From the NCBI RefSeq assembly GCF_003931915.1, contig NZ_RSAA01000004.1, forward strand, positions 124,001 to 188,000: 64,000 bases of DNA, read 5' to 3'. The notes beneath the pieces are model-generated. The model was given only the letters and a program-made list of their open reading frames with translations, searched no databases and had not been told where the DNA came from. The stretch is from Saccharopolyspora rhizosphaerae (lineage in GTDB: Bacteria; Actinomycetota; Actinomycetes; Mycobacteriales; Pseudonocardiaceae). How positions within the stretch are numbered: the stretch's first letter is position 1; each line of letters begins with the position of its first letter. A program made the position numbers and the translations under genes. This document shows positions 1-10,165 of this stretch, piece after piece.

Positions 1-146
1 GCGGCGTAGGTGCGGCCGTCGGTGTCACGGACCGCCGCGCCCTCGGCGGCGCCGTTGCGGGCGCGAGAGGAACGCGCGAGGGTGACGATCTTGGCGTCCT
101 CCGGGTCGAGCTCCTGCGGTGCCGCCTTCTCGACGTGGTCAGCCAC
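1..146 (-). CDS. Cytidine deaminase-like protein, N-terminal part only
   Basis: The minus strand reads from a GTG at 146 off the window edge, so only about 48 N-terminal residues are visible. They include [18 protein letters not shown] followed by a [10 protein letters not shown] segment. This opening is typical of the small cytidine deaminase-like protein that follows the CBS/CorC gene in actinobacteria, which would deaminate (deoxy)cytidine in pyrimidine salvage. The start overlaps the end of the upstream CorC gene by 8 bases (GTGGCTGA), indicating translational coupling. The zinc-binding catalytic motif lies outside the window, so the assignment rests on the N-terminus and gene order. Confidence 0.6.
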   Translation of the reverse strand, partial: MADHVEKAAPQELDPEDAKIVTLARSSRARNGAAEGAAVRDTDGRTYA

Positions 147-1467
147 GGCTGTTGCTTCCCTCCTGCTCGGCACCGCGCAGCGGTGCTTGTTCGTTGTTCA
201 CCCGGCGGACCAGCAGCGCGTTGATGCGGATCCGCCCGCGGTGGTCCTTGCCGCCCTCGGCGCGCAGCCGGAGCCCGGCGATCTCGGTCTCGGCGCCCGG
301 CAGCGGGACGCGGCCCAGCTGCTGGGCCAGCAGCCCGCCCACGGTCTCCACGTCGGAGTCGTCGAGCTCGACGTCGAACAGCTCGGCGAGGTCCTCCACC
401 GGCAGCCGCGAGCTGACCCGCACGGTGCCGTCCTCGTAGTGCTCGACCGGCCGGTGCTCCTCCCGGTCGGACTCGTCGGTGATCTCACCGACGATCTCCT
501 CGACGATGTCCTCGATGGTCAGCAACCCCGCCGTGCCGCCGTACTCGTCGACCGCGATGGCGAGGTGGCTGCGCGAGATCTGCATCTCGCGCAGCAGCTC
601 GTCGAGCCGCTTGGTGTCCGGCACGAAGGCCGCCGGGCGCATCAGGTCCGTGACGGCGGGTCCGGCCGACTCGGTGCTCTCCAGCACGATGCGCGTGAGG
701 TCCTTGAGCGTGACCAGCCCGACGATGTCGTCGACGCTGTCGCCGATCACCGGGATCCGGGAGAAGCCGGAGCGCAGGCACAGCGCGAGCGCCTGCCGGG
801 CGGACTTGGTGTGCTCGATCCAGATGATCTCGGTGCGCGGAACCATGACCTCGCGGGCGAGGGTGTCGCCGAGCTCGAAGACGGAGTGGATCATGTCCCG
901 CTCGCCGGCGGCGACCACACCTCGCTCCCCGGCCAGGTCGACGAGCTCGCGCAGCTCGACCTCGGTGGAGAACGGCCCCTCGCGGAAGCCCTTGCCCGGC
1001 GTGAGCATGTTGCCGATCAGGATCAGCAGCCTGGTCAGCGGGTTGAGCAGCCGGGCCAGCACGCGCACCGGCGCGGCGATCTTCACGCCGATGCCGTACG
1101 GGTGCTGACGCCCGAGGGTGCGCGGGCCCACGCCGACCAGCACGTACGAAGCGACCAGCATGATCAGCACAGCGATGACCAACGCCCCGGTCTCGGACTC
1201 GGCGATCCGCAGCGCCACCACCGTGACCAGCACGGTCGCGCCCATCTCGCAGGCCAGCCGGAGCAGGAGCAGCAGGTTCACGTGCCTCGGCCGGTCGCCC
1301 AACAGCGCCACGAGCTGCTTCGCCCCGGCACGGCCTTGGCGGGCCAGGTCCTCCGCACGTGCCTGAGAGGCCACCGTGATGGCCGCCTCGGAGGCGGCGA
1401 ACACGCCGGCCGCCAGCACCAGCAGCACCGCGAGCACCAAGAACGCGGTGGAACCGGCCAACGCCAC
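139..1467 (-). CDS. CNNM/CorC-HlyC family CBS-domain membrane protein
   Basis: 442 aa. Residues 1-170 contain several hydrophobic segments of the DUF21/CNNM transmembrane domain. A tandem CBS pair follows at about 205-335, beginning with MVPRTEI at 208-214, then a C-terminal CorC/HlyC transporter-associated domain at about 345-425. Family members are linked to magnesium/cobalt efflux or membrane ion homeostasis; the old hemolysin label is not supported by anything seen here. It lies 4 bases downstream of ybeY and overlaps the deaminase-like gene, inside the ybeY-phoH operon found in most actinobacteria. The transported ion cannot be told from sequence. Confidence 0.88.
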   Translation of the reverse strand: MALAGSTAFLVLAVLLVLAAGVFAASEAAITVASQARAEDLARQGRAGAKQLVALLGDRPRHVNLLLLLRLACEMGATVLVTVVALRIAESETGALVIAVLIMLVASYVLVGVGPRTLGRQHPYGIGVKIAAPVRVLARLLNPLTRLLILIGNMLTPGKGFREGPFSTEVELRELVDLAGERGVVAAGERDMIHSVFELGDTLAREVMVPRTEIIWIEHTKSARQALALCLRSGFSRIPVIGDSVDDIVGLVTLKDLTRIVLESTESAGPAVTDLMRPAAFVPDTKRLDELLREMQISRSHLAIAVDEYGGTAGLLTIEDIVEEIVGEITDESDREEHRPVEHYEDGTVRVSSRLPVEDLAELFDVELDDSDVETVGGLLAQQLGRVPLPGAETEIAGLRLRAEGGKDHRGRIRINALLVRRVNNEQAPLRGAEQEGSNSRG

Positions 1468-1471
1468 TCCC

Positions 1472-2028
1472 CTAGTCCGCTGGAACCGGGCCGCTGCCCG
1501 GCTCGTCGTCCAGGCCGACCGCTCCCAAGACCTTGTCGTCCATGCTGCGCTGGGCCTGCGCCCGCTCAGCCTCGTCGCGCGCCTCGCGGTACTCCGCCAG
1601 GATGCGGTTCTGCAGGCCGAACATCTCGCGCTCCTCCTCCGGCTCGGCGTGGTCGTAGCCGAGCAGGTGCAGGACGCCGTGCACGGTCAGCAGGTGCAGC
1701 TCGTCGAGCGTGCTGTGGCCGGCCTTCTTCGCCTGGTCGCGGGCGAACGCCGGGCACAGCACGATGTCGCCGAGCAGCGCCGGACCGGAACCGGCCGAGT
1801 CGGGACGGCGGGCCGAGTCGTACTCGTCCATCGGGAACGACATCACGTCGGTGGGACCGGGCAGGTCCATCCACCGCTCGTGCAGGTCGGCCATCACGTC
1901 GAGGTCCACCAGCACGATGGACAGCTCGGCGAGCTGGCTGACGCTCATCTTGTCGAGCGCGAAGCGGGCCACGGAGACGATCGTCTCCTCCGGCACCGCG
2001 ACGCCGGACTCGTTGGCGATCTCGATGG

Positions 2029-2032
<4 letters not shown>
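1472..2032 (-). CDS. ybeY: Endoribonuclease YbeY (rRNA maturation factor)
   Basis: 186 aa. The zinc-binding signature [11 protein letters not shown] is present, with His118, His122 and His128 in the family H-x3-H-x5-H spacing. The upstream PTDVMSFP segment is also characteristic. YbeY is a single-strand endoribonuclease acting in 16S rRNA 3'-end maturation and ribosome quality control in the cytoplasm. The start overlaps the phoH stop by 4 bases. The C-terminal tail of about 35 residues beyond the usual core (rich in E, R, Q and D) is an actinobacterial extension and looks disordered. Confidence 0.95.
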
Positions 2033-3150
<1,118 letters not shown>

Positions 3151-3207
3151 CGATGGTAGTCCAAGGGAGCAACCGAGTTGCTGACCTGCTCCCCCGGACC
3201 TCGGCCG

Positions 3208-3573
3208 TCAGCCCTTGAGCGGACCGCCGGTCATGCCACCGAGCCATTCCCCGCCGAGCAGGTGCAGGTGCACGTGGAAGATCGTCTGGCCCGCGTCGGC
3301 GTTGGTGTTGAACAACAACCGGTAACCGGACTCGGCGATTCCCTCCGCTTCGGCGATCTCGTTCGCGGTGGTGATCAGCTCGGCCAGCAGCGCCGGGTCG
3401 GCCGCGGCGAGCTCGGCGGCGTTGCGGTAGCGCTGCTTGGGGACGACCAGCACGTGCGTCGGCGCCTGCGGGTTGATGTCGCGGATGGCGATGACCCGGT
3501 CGTTCTCCCGCACGATGTCAGCCGGGATCTCCCGCGCGATGATGCGCTGGAACAGCTCAGTCTCCTCGCTCAT
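3208..3573 (-). CDS. HIT family (HINT-type) hydrolase
   Basis: 121 aa, the usual size of a bacterial HINT protein. The histidine triad HVHLHLL lies near residues 99-105, and the N-terminus has FQRIIAREIPADIV, typical of the PKCI/HINT branch. Such enzymes hydrolyse adenosine 5'-monophosphoramidates and related nucleotide conjugates. It sits between rsmE and phoH, all on the minus strand with short gaps, and is probably in the same transcription unit. Confidence 0.93.
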   Translation of the reverse strand: MSEETELFQRIIAREIPADIVRENDRVIAIRDINPQAPTHVLVVPKQRYRNAAELAAADPALLAELITTANEIAEAEGIAESGYRLLFNTNADAGQTIFHVHLHLLGGEWLGGMTGGPLKG

Positions 3574-3663
3574 GCCCGAAGGCTATCCGAAGTGGATGTT
3601 CGACAGCGGGACCGCTGGGAGCCGCACCGCAGGGAGCACCGATCTCGCCACGCACGCGGAGCG

Positions 3664-4398
3664 TCAGGACCAGCGGGTGGTGAGCGCGCCCAGCGCGCCG
3701 AGGGCCACCGCAGCGGCCGTGGAGGCGCGCAGCACGGTGCGTCCCAGGCGGGTGACCTGCGCTCCCGCCCGGGTCAGAGCGGCGAGCTCCTCATCGGTGA
3801 TGCCGCCCTCCGGGCCCACCACCAGCAGGACCTCGCCCGACTCCGGCAGGTCGACGTCGGTGAGCTGGCCGGTGGCCGACTCGTGCAGGACGAGCGCGGT
3901 GTCGACCTCGGCGACGAGCTCCGCCAGCTGCTTGGTGCTGACCGGCTCGGTGATCTCGGGCGTCCAGGCGCGGCGGGCCTGCTTGGCGGCCGAGGCGGCG
4001 GTCGTGCGCCATCGGGCGAGCGCCTTGGCGCCGCGCGGCCCGTCGTCCCACTTGGCCACGCAGCGGGACGCTCGCCACGGCACGACCCCGTCCACGCCGG
4101 ACTCGGTCGCCAGTTCGACCGCGAGCTCGCCGCGATCGCCCTTGACCAGCGCCTGCACCACCCGCACCCGCAGCGCGGGCCGCGGCTCGTGCCAGGTCTC
4201 GGAGACGGTCAACCGCAGCGAGTCGCGTTCGGCGGCCTCGACCGAGCACCGCGCCATGCCGCCCTGCGCGTCGGAGAGCAGGAGCTCCTCGCCGACGCGC
4301 AGGCGGCGCACGGTCGCGGCGTGCTTGCCCTCCGGGCCGTCCAGCGTGGTGGGGCCGACCTCGGGCAGCCGCTCCACGGAGAAGACCGGCAGCGACAC
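3664..4398 (-). CDS. rsmE: 16S rRNA (uracil1498-N3)-methyltransferase RsmE
   Basis: 244 aa. An N-terminal PUA-like region (residues 1-70) is followed by a SPOUT methyltransferase domain. The SAM-binding knot is visible as LLVVGPEGGITDEELAAL and the C-terminal LGRTVLRASTAAAVAL. RsmE methylates U1498 of 16S rRNA. It follows dnaJ2 by 8 bases, the order hrcA-dnaJ2-rsmE seen in many actinobacteria. Confidence 0.94.
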   Translation of the reverse strand: MSLPVFSVERLPEVGPTTLDGPEGKHAATVRRLRVGEELLLSDAQGGMARCSVEAAERDSLRLTVSETWHEPRPALRVRVVQALVKGDRGELAVELATESGVDGVVPWRASRCVAKWDDGPRGAKALARWRTTAASAAKQARRAWTPEITEPVSTKQLAELVAEVDTALVLHESATGQLTDVDLPESGEVLLVVGPEGGITDEELAALTRAGAQVTRLGRTVLRASTAAAVALGALGALTTRWS

Positions 4399-4406
4399 GG
4401 GCTACC

Positions 4407-5579
4407 TCAGCGGTGCCCGAACGAGCGGAACCGGGAGAACAGCCCCTGCCTGGCGTTGCCGTTCGCGGTCACCGTCGGCTCGGGCTGCTCCTCGCCGCGC
4501 AGCTTGGCGAGGTCGCGCAGCAGCTCCGCCTGGCCGTCGTCGAGGTGCGTGGGGACCACGACGTCCAGGTGGACGTGCAGGTCGCCGTGACCGCTGACCT
4601 TGCCGTTGGAGCGGAGCTTGGGCAGTCCGCGGCCGGTGATGACGTGCTCGGTGCCGGGCTGGGTGCCGGGCTCCACGGCGATCTCCTCGCGGGAACCGTC
4701 CAGCGTCTCCAGCAGCAGCACGGTGCCCAGCGCCGCGGCGGTCATCGGCAGCTCGACGTTGCAGTGCAGGTCGGCGCCGTCCCGGGTGAACCGCTCGTGC
4801 GGCAGCTCCTCGACCTCGACGAAGAGGTCGCCCGCCGGGCCACCGCCGGGGCCGACCTCGCCCTCGCCGGCGAGCCGGACGCGCATGCCGTCGCCGACGC
4901 CCGCCGGGATCTTGACGGTGATGGTGCGCCGAGCGCGGACCCGGCCGTCACCGGAGCACTGCTGGCAGGGGTCGGTGATGACCTCGCCGAAGCCGCGGCA
5001 GACCGGGCAGGGACGGGACGTCATGACCTGGCCCAGGAAGGACCGCTGCACCGACTGCACCTCGCCGCGACCACCGCAGGTGTCGCAGGTCGAGGGGGCG
5101 CTGCCGGCCTTCGAACCGCCGCCGTCGCAGACGTCGCAGAGCACCGCGGTGTCCACGGTGATGTCGCGGTTGACGCCGCTGGCGCACTCCTCGAGCGTCA
5201 GCTCCAGGCGCAGCAGGGCGTCGGACCCGGGCTGCACGCGGCTGCGCGGGCCGCGGCCACCGCCGCCGCCTCCGCCGCCGAAGAAGGCGTCCATGATGTC
5301 GCCCAGGCCGCCGAAGCCGGCGAACGGATCGCCACCCATGCCGCCACCGGCGCCACCGCCGTTGCCCATGGGGTCGCCGCCGAGGTCGACCACCTGGCGC
5401 TTCTTCGGATCGGAGAGCACCTCGTAGGCGGTGGTCACCTCCGCGAACCGCTCCTGAGCCTCTTCGTCCGGGTTGACGTCGGGGTGCAGCTCCCGGGCGA
5501 GCTTGCGGTACGCCCGCTTGATCTGCTCGGGTGTCGCGTCCCGGGGGACCCCGAGGGTCGCGTAGTAGTCCCTGGCCAC
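4407..5579 (-). CDS. dnaJ: Chaperone DnaJ (DnaJ2)
   Basis: 390 aa with complete type I architecture. The J domain (1-67) has the HPD motif at 32-34. A Gly/Phe-rich stretch at about 75-110 includes a run of glycines. Four CxxCxGxG zinc-finger repeats ([32 protein letters not shown]) span about 148-210, followed by the C-terminal substrate-binding domains. It is the DnaK co-chaperone that follows hrcA in actinobacteria, the second DnaJ paralogue of these genomes. It starts with an ATG 61 bases after hrcA. Confidence 0.95.
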   Translation of the reverse strand: MARDYYATLGVPRDATPEQIKRAYRKLARELHPDVNPDEEAQERFAEVTTAYEVLSDPKKRQVVDLGGDPMGNGGGAGGGMGGDPFAGFGGLGDIMDAFFGGGGGGGGRGPRSRVQPGSDALLRLELTLEECASGVNRDITVDTAVLCDVCDGGGSKAGSAPSTCDTCGGRGEVQSVQRSFLGQVMTSRPCPVCRGFGEVITDPCQQCSGDGRVRARRTITVKIPAGVGDGMRVRLAGEGEVGPGGGPAGDLFVEVEELPHERFTRDGADLHCNVELPMTAAALGTVLLLETLDGSREEIAVEPGTQPGTEHVITGRGLPKLRSNGKVSGHGDLHVHLDVVVPTHLDDGQAELLRDLAKLRGEEQPEPTVTANGNARQGLFSRFRSFGHR

Positions 5580-5640
5580 CTTCTCCGTACTTCCTCTGCT
5601 CGATTGAGTCGAGTTGTTGCCGGTCTAAGCCGGTGCAACC

Positions 5641-6663
5641 TCACCGGCCGTCCAGGATCTCACCCACGTACGCGGCCACGGCACGGACCGCCGCCATCGT
5701 CCCGGGGTAGTCCATCCGGGTCGGGCCGACCACTCCCAGGCCGCCCAGGACCATCCCGTCCGAACCGTATCCGGTGGAGACCACCGAGGTCGTCTGCATC
5801 TCCAACGCCTCGTTCTCGGCGCCGATGCTGACCCGGACGGTACTCGAATCGCGAGCGGCGGCGAGCAGCTTGAGCACCACCACCTGCTCCTCCAGGGCTT
5901 CGAGCACCTGGCGCAGCGAGTTGGGGAAGTCGGCGACGTTGCGGGTGAGGTTGGGGGTGCCTCCGAGCACCATACGCTCCTCCGGGTGCTCGACGAGCGA
6001 CTCGATGAGCACGCCGCAGACCCGGACGAGCACGTCGCGCAGTTCCGGCGGCGCCTGGTCGGGCAGCTCGGCCACGGCCGCGGAGGCGTCGGCGAGCCGC
6101 TTCTCGGTCATCGCCGAGTTGAGCACCGTGCGAAGCCGGGCCACGTCGTCGTCGGTGATGACGTCACCGAGGTCGACCATGCGCTGGTCGACGCGGCCGG
6201 TGTTGGTGATCAGCACCAGCATCAGCCGGGCAGGGGTGATGGTGACCACCTCGACGTGCCGGACCGTGGACCGGGTCAGCGTCGGGTACTGCACCACCGC
6301 GACCTGCTGGGTGAGCTGTGCGAGCAGCCGCACGCTGCGTCGCATCACGTCGTCGAGGTCCAGAGCGCCGTCCAGGAAGTTGCGGATGGCCCTGCGTTCC
6401 GGACCGGTCAGCGGCTTGACCTCGTGCAACCGGTCGACGAACAGCCGGTAGCCCTTGTCGGTCGGGATGCGACCGGCGCTGGTGTGCGGCTGGACGATGA
6501 AGCCGTCCTCCTCCAGCGTCGCCATGTCGTTGCGCACCGTGGCGCTGGACACACCGAGGTTGTGGCGGTCGACCAACGCCTTCGACCCGACCGGCTCCTT
6601 GGAGGACACGAAGTCGGCCACGATCGCCCGCAAGACCTCGAAACGGCGTTCATCAGCGTTCAA
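5641..6663 (-). CDS. hrcA: Heat-inducible transcription repressor HrcA
   Basis: 340 aa. An N-terminal winged helix ([18 protein letters not shown], then [17 protein letters not shown]) is followed by the GAF-like HrcA domain. HrcA represses heat-shock genes by binding CIRCE operators. The start chosen is a TTG at 6663 because AGGAGGT lies 8 bases upstream and family homology begins exactly there; an in-frame codon 120 bases further upstream would add 40 residues unlike HrcA. No CIRCE inverted repeat is visible in front of this gene, so autoregulation is not supported by the sequence. Confidence 0.94.
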   Translation of the reverse strand: MNADERRFEVLRAIVADFVSSKEPVGSKALVDRHNLGVSSATVRNDMATLEEDGFIVQPHTSAGRIPTDKGYRLFVDRLHEVKPLTGPERRAIRNFLDGALDLDDVMRRSVRLLAQLTQQVAVVQYPTLTRSTVRHVEVVTITPARLMLVLITNTGRVDQRMVDLGDVITDDDVARLRTVLNSAMTEKRLADASAAVAELPDQAPPELRDVLVRVCGVLIESLVEHPEERMVLGGTPNLTRNVADFPNSLRQVLEALEEQVVVLKLLAAARDSSTVRVSIGAENEALEMQTTSVVSTGYGSDGMVLGGLGVVGPTRMDYPGTMAAVRAVAAYVGEILDGR

Positions 6664-6813
6664 CCCGCGCCACCTCCTACACGCCTGCCCAGCGGATCCC
6701 GCCGTCAACGACCCGAGCGGGTCCACGCACCCAGAACTGGGCGCCTCGGGCACCCACGTCGAGTTTACGGTGTTCGTCGTCAAGAACCGAGAGCCGCAGC
6801 GGCGCAGCTCACC

Positions 6814-8037
6814 TCAGCCGAGGAGGTCCTGGACGACCGCGTCGGCCAGCAGGCGCCCGCGGTCGGTGAGCACGCAGCGCCCCCCGGCCAGCGCTTCCGG
6901 GACCAGCAGACCGTCGGCGGCGGCCTGCTCGGCGGAGCGGAGCCCGTCCTCGTCGAGGGCGTCGAGCGCCAGACCGCTGCGCACGCGCAGCTCGAGCATC
7001 ACCCGCTCGATGCGCTGGTCCTCGGCGGTGAGCACCTCGCGAGCCTGGGCCGGCGAGCGGCCCTCGGCCAGGGCCGCCGCGTAGCGGGCGGGGTGCTTGA
7101 GGTTCCACCAGCGGACCCCGCCGACGTGGCTGTGCGCGCCGGGGCCCGCGCCCCACCAGTCGCCGCCCTGCCAGTAGCCCAGGTTGTGCCGGCACTCGGC
7201 GTCGGCGTCGCTCGCCCAGTTGGACACCTCGTACCAGTGCAGACCGGCCTCGCCGAGCTTGGCGTCGAGGAGCTCGTAGCGGTCGGCGAGGACGTCCTCG
7301 TCCGGCATCGGCAGCTCGCCGCGGCGCACCTTGCGGGCCATCGCGGTGCCGTCCTCGACGATCAGCGAGTACGCGGAGACGTGGTCCACACCGGCTTCCA
7401 GCACGGCGTCGAGGGAGGCTTCGAGGTCCTGCTCGCGCTCGCCCGGGGTGCCGTAGATCAGGTCCAGGTTGACGTGCTCGAACCCCGCCGCGCGGGCCTC
7501 GCGGGCGGCGGCCACGGCACGTCCCGGCGTGTGGGTGCGTTCGAGGACGCGCAGGACGTGCTCGGCGGCCGATTGCATGCCGAGGGACACACGCGTGAAA
7601 CCGGAGGTTCGAATCCGTTCGAAGAACTCCGGCGAGGTCGACTCCGGGTTCGACTCGGTGGTGACCTCAGCCCCGGCTGCCAGGCCGAATGTGTCACGAA
7701 TCGCACCCACCACCGAACCGAGCCGTTCGGGGCCCAGCAACGAGGGCGTTCCGCCTCCCACGAAGACCGTCTCGGCGGCCGGCGCGGGCCCCTCCGAGAG
7801 CACCTCCGCGCCCAGCTCCAGCTCGGCTCGCAGACCCTCCAGCCAGCTGTCGAAACCGGCGGACGATCCCAGCTCATCGGCGGTGTAGGTGTTGAAGTCG
7901 CAGTACCCGCAGCGGGTGGCGCAGAAGGGCACGTGGACGTAGACCCCGAAGGGGCGCGACCCCAGCCCGGTCAGGGCCGTCGCGGGGAGGCTCCCGTCGG
8001 CCGGGGCGGGTTCGCCGGTGGGGGGTTGAGCAGGCAC
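6814..8037 (-). CDS. hemW: Radical SAM heme chaperone HemW
   Basis: 407 aa. The radical SAM cluster motif C-x3-C-x2-C is at Cys39, Cys43 and Cys46 (FCATRCGYC). It is followed by GGGTPSLL and the MGMQS-like SLGMQSAAEHVLRVL segment of the family, with a HemN C-terminal domain. HemW-type proteins carry heme and lack coproporphyrinogen oxidase activity, although many annotations still say oxygen-independent coproporphyrinogen III oxidase. The GTG start at 8037 has only a weak GGAAG in front. It is divergent from the sulfite reductase gene. Confidence 0.9.
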   Translation of the reverse strand: MPAQPPTGEPAPADGSLPATALTGLGSRPFGVYVHVPFCATRCGYCDFNTYTADELGSSAGFDSWLEGLRAELELGAEVLSEGPAPAAETVFVGGGTPSLLGPERLGSVVGAIRDTFGLAAGAEVTTESNPESTSPEFFERIRTSGFTRVSLGMQSAAEHVLRVLERTHTPGRAVAAAREARAAGFEHVNLDLIYGTPGEREQDLEASLDAVLEAGVDHVSAYSLIVEDGTAMARKVRRGELPMPDEDVLADRYELLDAKLGEAGLHWYEVSNWASDADAECRHNLGYWQGGDWWGAGPGAHSHVGGVRWWNLKHPARYAAALAEGRSPAQAREVLTAEDQRIERVMLELRVRSGLALDALDEDGLRSAEQAAADGLLVPEALAGGRCVLTDRGRLLADAVVQDLLG

Positions 8038-8103
8038 GCTTCCACTGTCTCACCATGCGGATGGGGTTGGATCCGCTGGTTCACGCGTGGCAGGCTTCCC
8101 GAC

Positions 8104-8196
8104 GTGGGTGCGACTGCGCTGGAGCTGCTTCTGGTCGCCCGCAGGTACGTTGACCTGCGGCGGGTGGCCAGCGCGCTTTGCCTCGGCACGGTCTGA
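8104..8196 (+). CDS. Actinobacterial putative leader peptide upstream of sulfite reductase
   Basis: A 30-codon frame, GTG at 8104 to TGA at 8196, ends in the stretch VARRYVDLRRVASALC followed by LGTV. The pattern R-R-x-V-D-L-x-R-V-x-S-A-L-C is the recurring signature of short actinomycete peptides annotated as putative leader peptides, found ahead of cysteine and sulfur genes. It lies on the same strand 120 bases before the sulfite reductase ATG. The Cys codon near its end fits cysteine-responsive attenuation, but that mechanism is inferred. The ribosome binding site is weak, so the exact start is uncertain. Confidence 0.7.
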   Translation: MGATALELLLVARRYVDLRRVASALCLGTV

Positions 8197-8315
8197 TCCC
8201 CCGCCGTCTTCTTTCACTGTCCAGTCGGCGCAGGGCCTCCGAGGAGTGAGAGCCGTCACGCCGACGGTGCTTCACGCGGGGGTTTTCGCGCCTGAAAGTC
8301 CCGGAGGTAGCGGAC
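8197..8315 (+). promoter_or_regulatory. Leader region between leader peptide and sulfite reductase
   Basis: These 119 bases separate the leader-peptide stop from the sulfite reductase start. They would be the attenuator or 5' leader if the peptide acts by ribosome stalling. A GGAGGT ribosome binding site lies 7 bases before the ATG at 8316. I did not find a convincing pair of alternative hairpins by eye; folding of 8100-8320 would be needed to assign terminator and antiterminator. Confidence 0.35.
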
Positions 8316-10013
8316 ATGGTTCCCCCGACGGAATCGCCTGCTCGTCCTGCACGCAAGCGCAAGGGCCGCGGCGAGGGCCAGTGGGCGCTCGGCTACCGCG
8401 AACCCCTCAACGCCAACGAGCGCTCCAAGAAGGACGACAACCCGCTCAACGTCCGCCAGCGGATCGAGAACATCTACGCCCACCGGGGTTTCGACTCGAT
8501 CGATCCGGGTGACCTGCGAGGCCGCTTCCGCTGGTGGGGGCTGTACACCCAGCGCGCGCCGGGCATCCCCGGTGCGCGCACGGGCACGATCGAGCCCGAG
8601 GAGCTCGACGACAGCTACTTCATGATGCGCGTGCGCATCGACGGCGGAGCGCTGACCACCGAGCAGCTGAGCGTCATCGGCGAGGTGTCGCAGACCTACG
8701 CCCGCGACACCGCCGACATCACCGACCGGCAGAACGTCCAGCTGCACTGGGTGCGGGTCGAGGACGTGCCGACGATCTGGGAGAAGCTCGAGGGCGTCGG
8801 CCTGTCGACCACCGAGGCCTGCGGCGACTGCCCGCGCGTGGTGCTCGGTTCGCCGGTGGCCGGCATCGCGGCCGACGAGATCATCGACGCCACCCCGGCC
8901 ATCGCCGAGATCACCGAGCGCTACATCGGTGACACGTCGCTGTCGAACCTGCCGCGCAAGTTCAAGACCGCCATCTCCGGCTCGCCGCGCTGGGACACCG
9001 TCCCGGAGATCAACGACGTCTCGCTGGTCGGCGTGGTGCACCCGGAGCACGGCCCGGGCTACGACTTGTGGGTCGGCGGCGGTCTGTCGACCAACCCGAA
9101 GCTGGCCGTGCGGCTGGGCGCCTGGGTCCCGCAGGAGGAGGCCGCCGAGGTCTGGCACGGCGTCGTGCAGATCTTCCGCGACTACGGCTACCGCCGCCTG
9201 CGCAACCGGGCCCGCCTGAAGTACTTGGTCGCCGACTGGGGCGCGGAGAAGTTCCGGCAGGTGCTGGAGGACGAGTACCTGGGCCGCAAGCTGATCGACG
9301 GTCCCGCGCCGGAGACCCCCTCGGGCCACCGCGACCACCTCGGGGTCCACGAGCAGGTCGACGGCAACTACTACGTGGGCGTCAAGTCGGCCGCGGGCCG
9401 GGTCAGCGGTTCGACGCTGATGGAGGTCGCCAAGGCCGCCGAGCGCGCCGGCTCCACGCGGGTGCGCACCACGGTGGAGCAGAACCTGCTGGTCCTCGAC
9501 GTGGCTGAGTCCGAAGTGGACGGCCTGACCGCGGACCTGGCGGAGCTCGGGCTGCACGCCGACCCGTCGCCGTGGCGGCGCGGCGTGATGGCCTGCACCG
9601 GCATCGAGTTCTGCAAGCTCGCGATCGTGGAGACCAAGCAGCGCGCCATCGACCTGGTCAACGACCTGGAGGCGCGGCTCGCCGACGTGCAGGCCGGTGT
9701 GACCGACCCGGTGACGATCAACCTCAACGGCTGCCCGAACGCCTGCGCCCGGACCCAGGTCGCCGACATCGGCCTCAAGGGCCAGATGGTCCCGGACGGC
9801 AACGGCAACCAGGTCGAGGGCTTCCAGGTGCACCTGGGCGGTGGCCTGGCCATCGACACCGGGTTCGGCCGGAAGATCCGCGGCCACAAGGTCATCGCCT
9901 CCGAGGTCGGCGACTACGTGGAACGGCTCGTGCGCCACTACCTCGACCAGCGCGAGGAGGGCGAGCGGTTCGCGCAGTGGGTGGCCCGCGCCGAAGAGGA
10001 CGACCTCAAGTGA
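8316..10013 (+). CDS. sir: Ferredoxin-dependent assimilatory sulfite reductase
   Basis: 565 aa, the usual length of the NirA/Sir one-subunit enzyme. It has two nitrite/sulfite reductase ferredoxin-like half domains and two siroheme/4Fe-4S domains. The cluster cysteines are Cys427 and Cys433 (CTGIEFC) and Cys473 and Cys477 (NGCPNAC). It reduces sulfite to sulfide with six electrons from ferredoxin. Sulfite rather than nitrite is chosen because it heads a cysH-cysD-cysN operon. The ATG at 8316 has GGAGGT 7 bases upstream. Nothing in the motifs alone excludes nitrite reduction. Confidence 0.93.
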   Translation: MVPPTESPARPARKRKGRGEGQWALGYREPLNANERSKKDDNPLNVRQRIENIYAHRGFDSIDPGDLRGRFRWWGLYTQRAPGIPGARTGTIEPEELDDSYFMMRVRIDGGALTTEQLSVIGEVSQTYARDTADITDRQNVQLHWVRVEDVPTIWEKLEGVGLSTTEACGDCPRVVLGSPVAGIAADEIIDATPAIAEITERYIGDTSLSNLPRKFKTAISGSPRWDTVPEINDVSLVGVVHPEHGPGYDLWVGGGLSTNPKLAVRLGAWVPQEEAAEVWHGVVQIFRDYGYRRLRNRARLKYLVADWGAEKFRQVLEDEYLGRKLIDGPAPETPSGHRDHLGVHEQVDGNYYVGVKSAAGRVSGSTLMEVAKAAERAGSTRVRTTVEQNLLVLDVAESEVDGLTADLAELGLHADPSPWRRGVMACTGIEFCKLAIVETKQRAIDLVNDLEARLADVQAGVTDPVTINLNGCPNACARTQVADIGLKGQMVPDGNGNQVEGFQVHLGGGLAIDTGFGRKIRGHKVIASEVGDYVERLVRHYLDQREEGERFAQWVARAEEDDLK

Positions 10014-10165
10014 GCGAGCGTGCGGTGCCGCAGTGCTGCCCGTTCTGCGGCGACGAGGACCTCACCCCGGAGGAAGAACCCGCCGGGGCTTGGAAGTGCC
10101 ACGCCTGCCTGCGCGTCTTCACCGTGCGGATGATCGGGCTGGCGCTGGGAGGGAACGGAGACTGA
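10010..10165 (+). CDS. Small zinc-ribbon protein of the sulfite reductase operon
   Basis: 51 aa, GTG start overlapping the sulfite reductase stop by 4 bases (GTGA), with its own stop overlapping the cysH ATG by one base. Cysteines occur as QCCPFCG and KCHACL, giving a C-x2-C ... C-x2-C pattern with 22 residues between the pairs, as in small zinc ribbons. The tight coupling on both sides shows it is translated with the reductase and the APS reductase. No biochemical role is known to me; a part in cluster or siroheme assembly would be a guess. Confidence 0.8.
   Translation: MSERAVPQCCPFCGDEDLTPEEEPAGAWKCHACLRVFTVRMIGLALGGNGD

Noticed and set aside
10-1941. 643-codon open frame on the plus strand
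   Set aside because: It runs antisense to CorC and ybeY, which have clear family motifs; long mirror frames are expected in DNA of this GC content.
6663-6783. Longer HrcA starting 40 codons upstream
   Set aside because: The extra residues do not resemble HrcA, and a strong AGGAGGT sits before the TTG at 6663.
6664-6813. Possible CIRCE operator before hrcA
   Set aside because: The TTAGCACTC-N9-GAGTGCTAA pattern is not present on either strand.
7608-7625. GGTTCGAATCC, like the T-arm of a tRNA
   Set aside because: It lies inside the hemW coding frame and no acceptor, D or anticodon stem can be formed around it.
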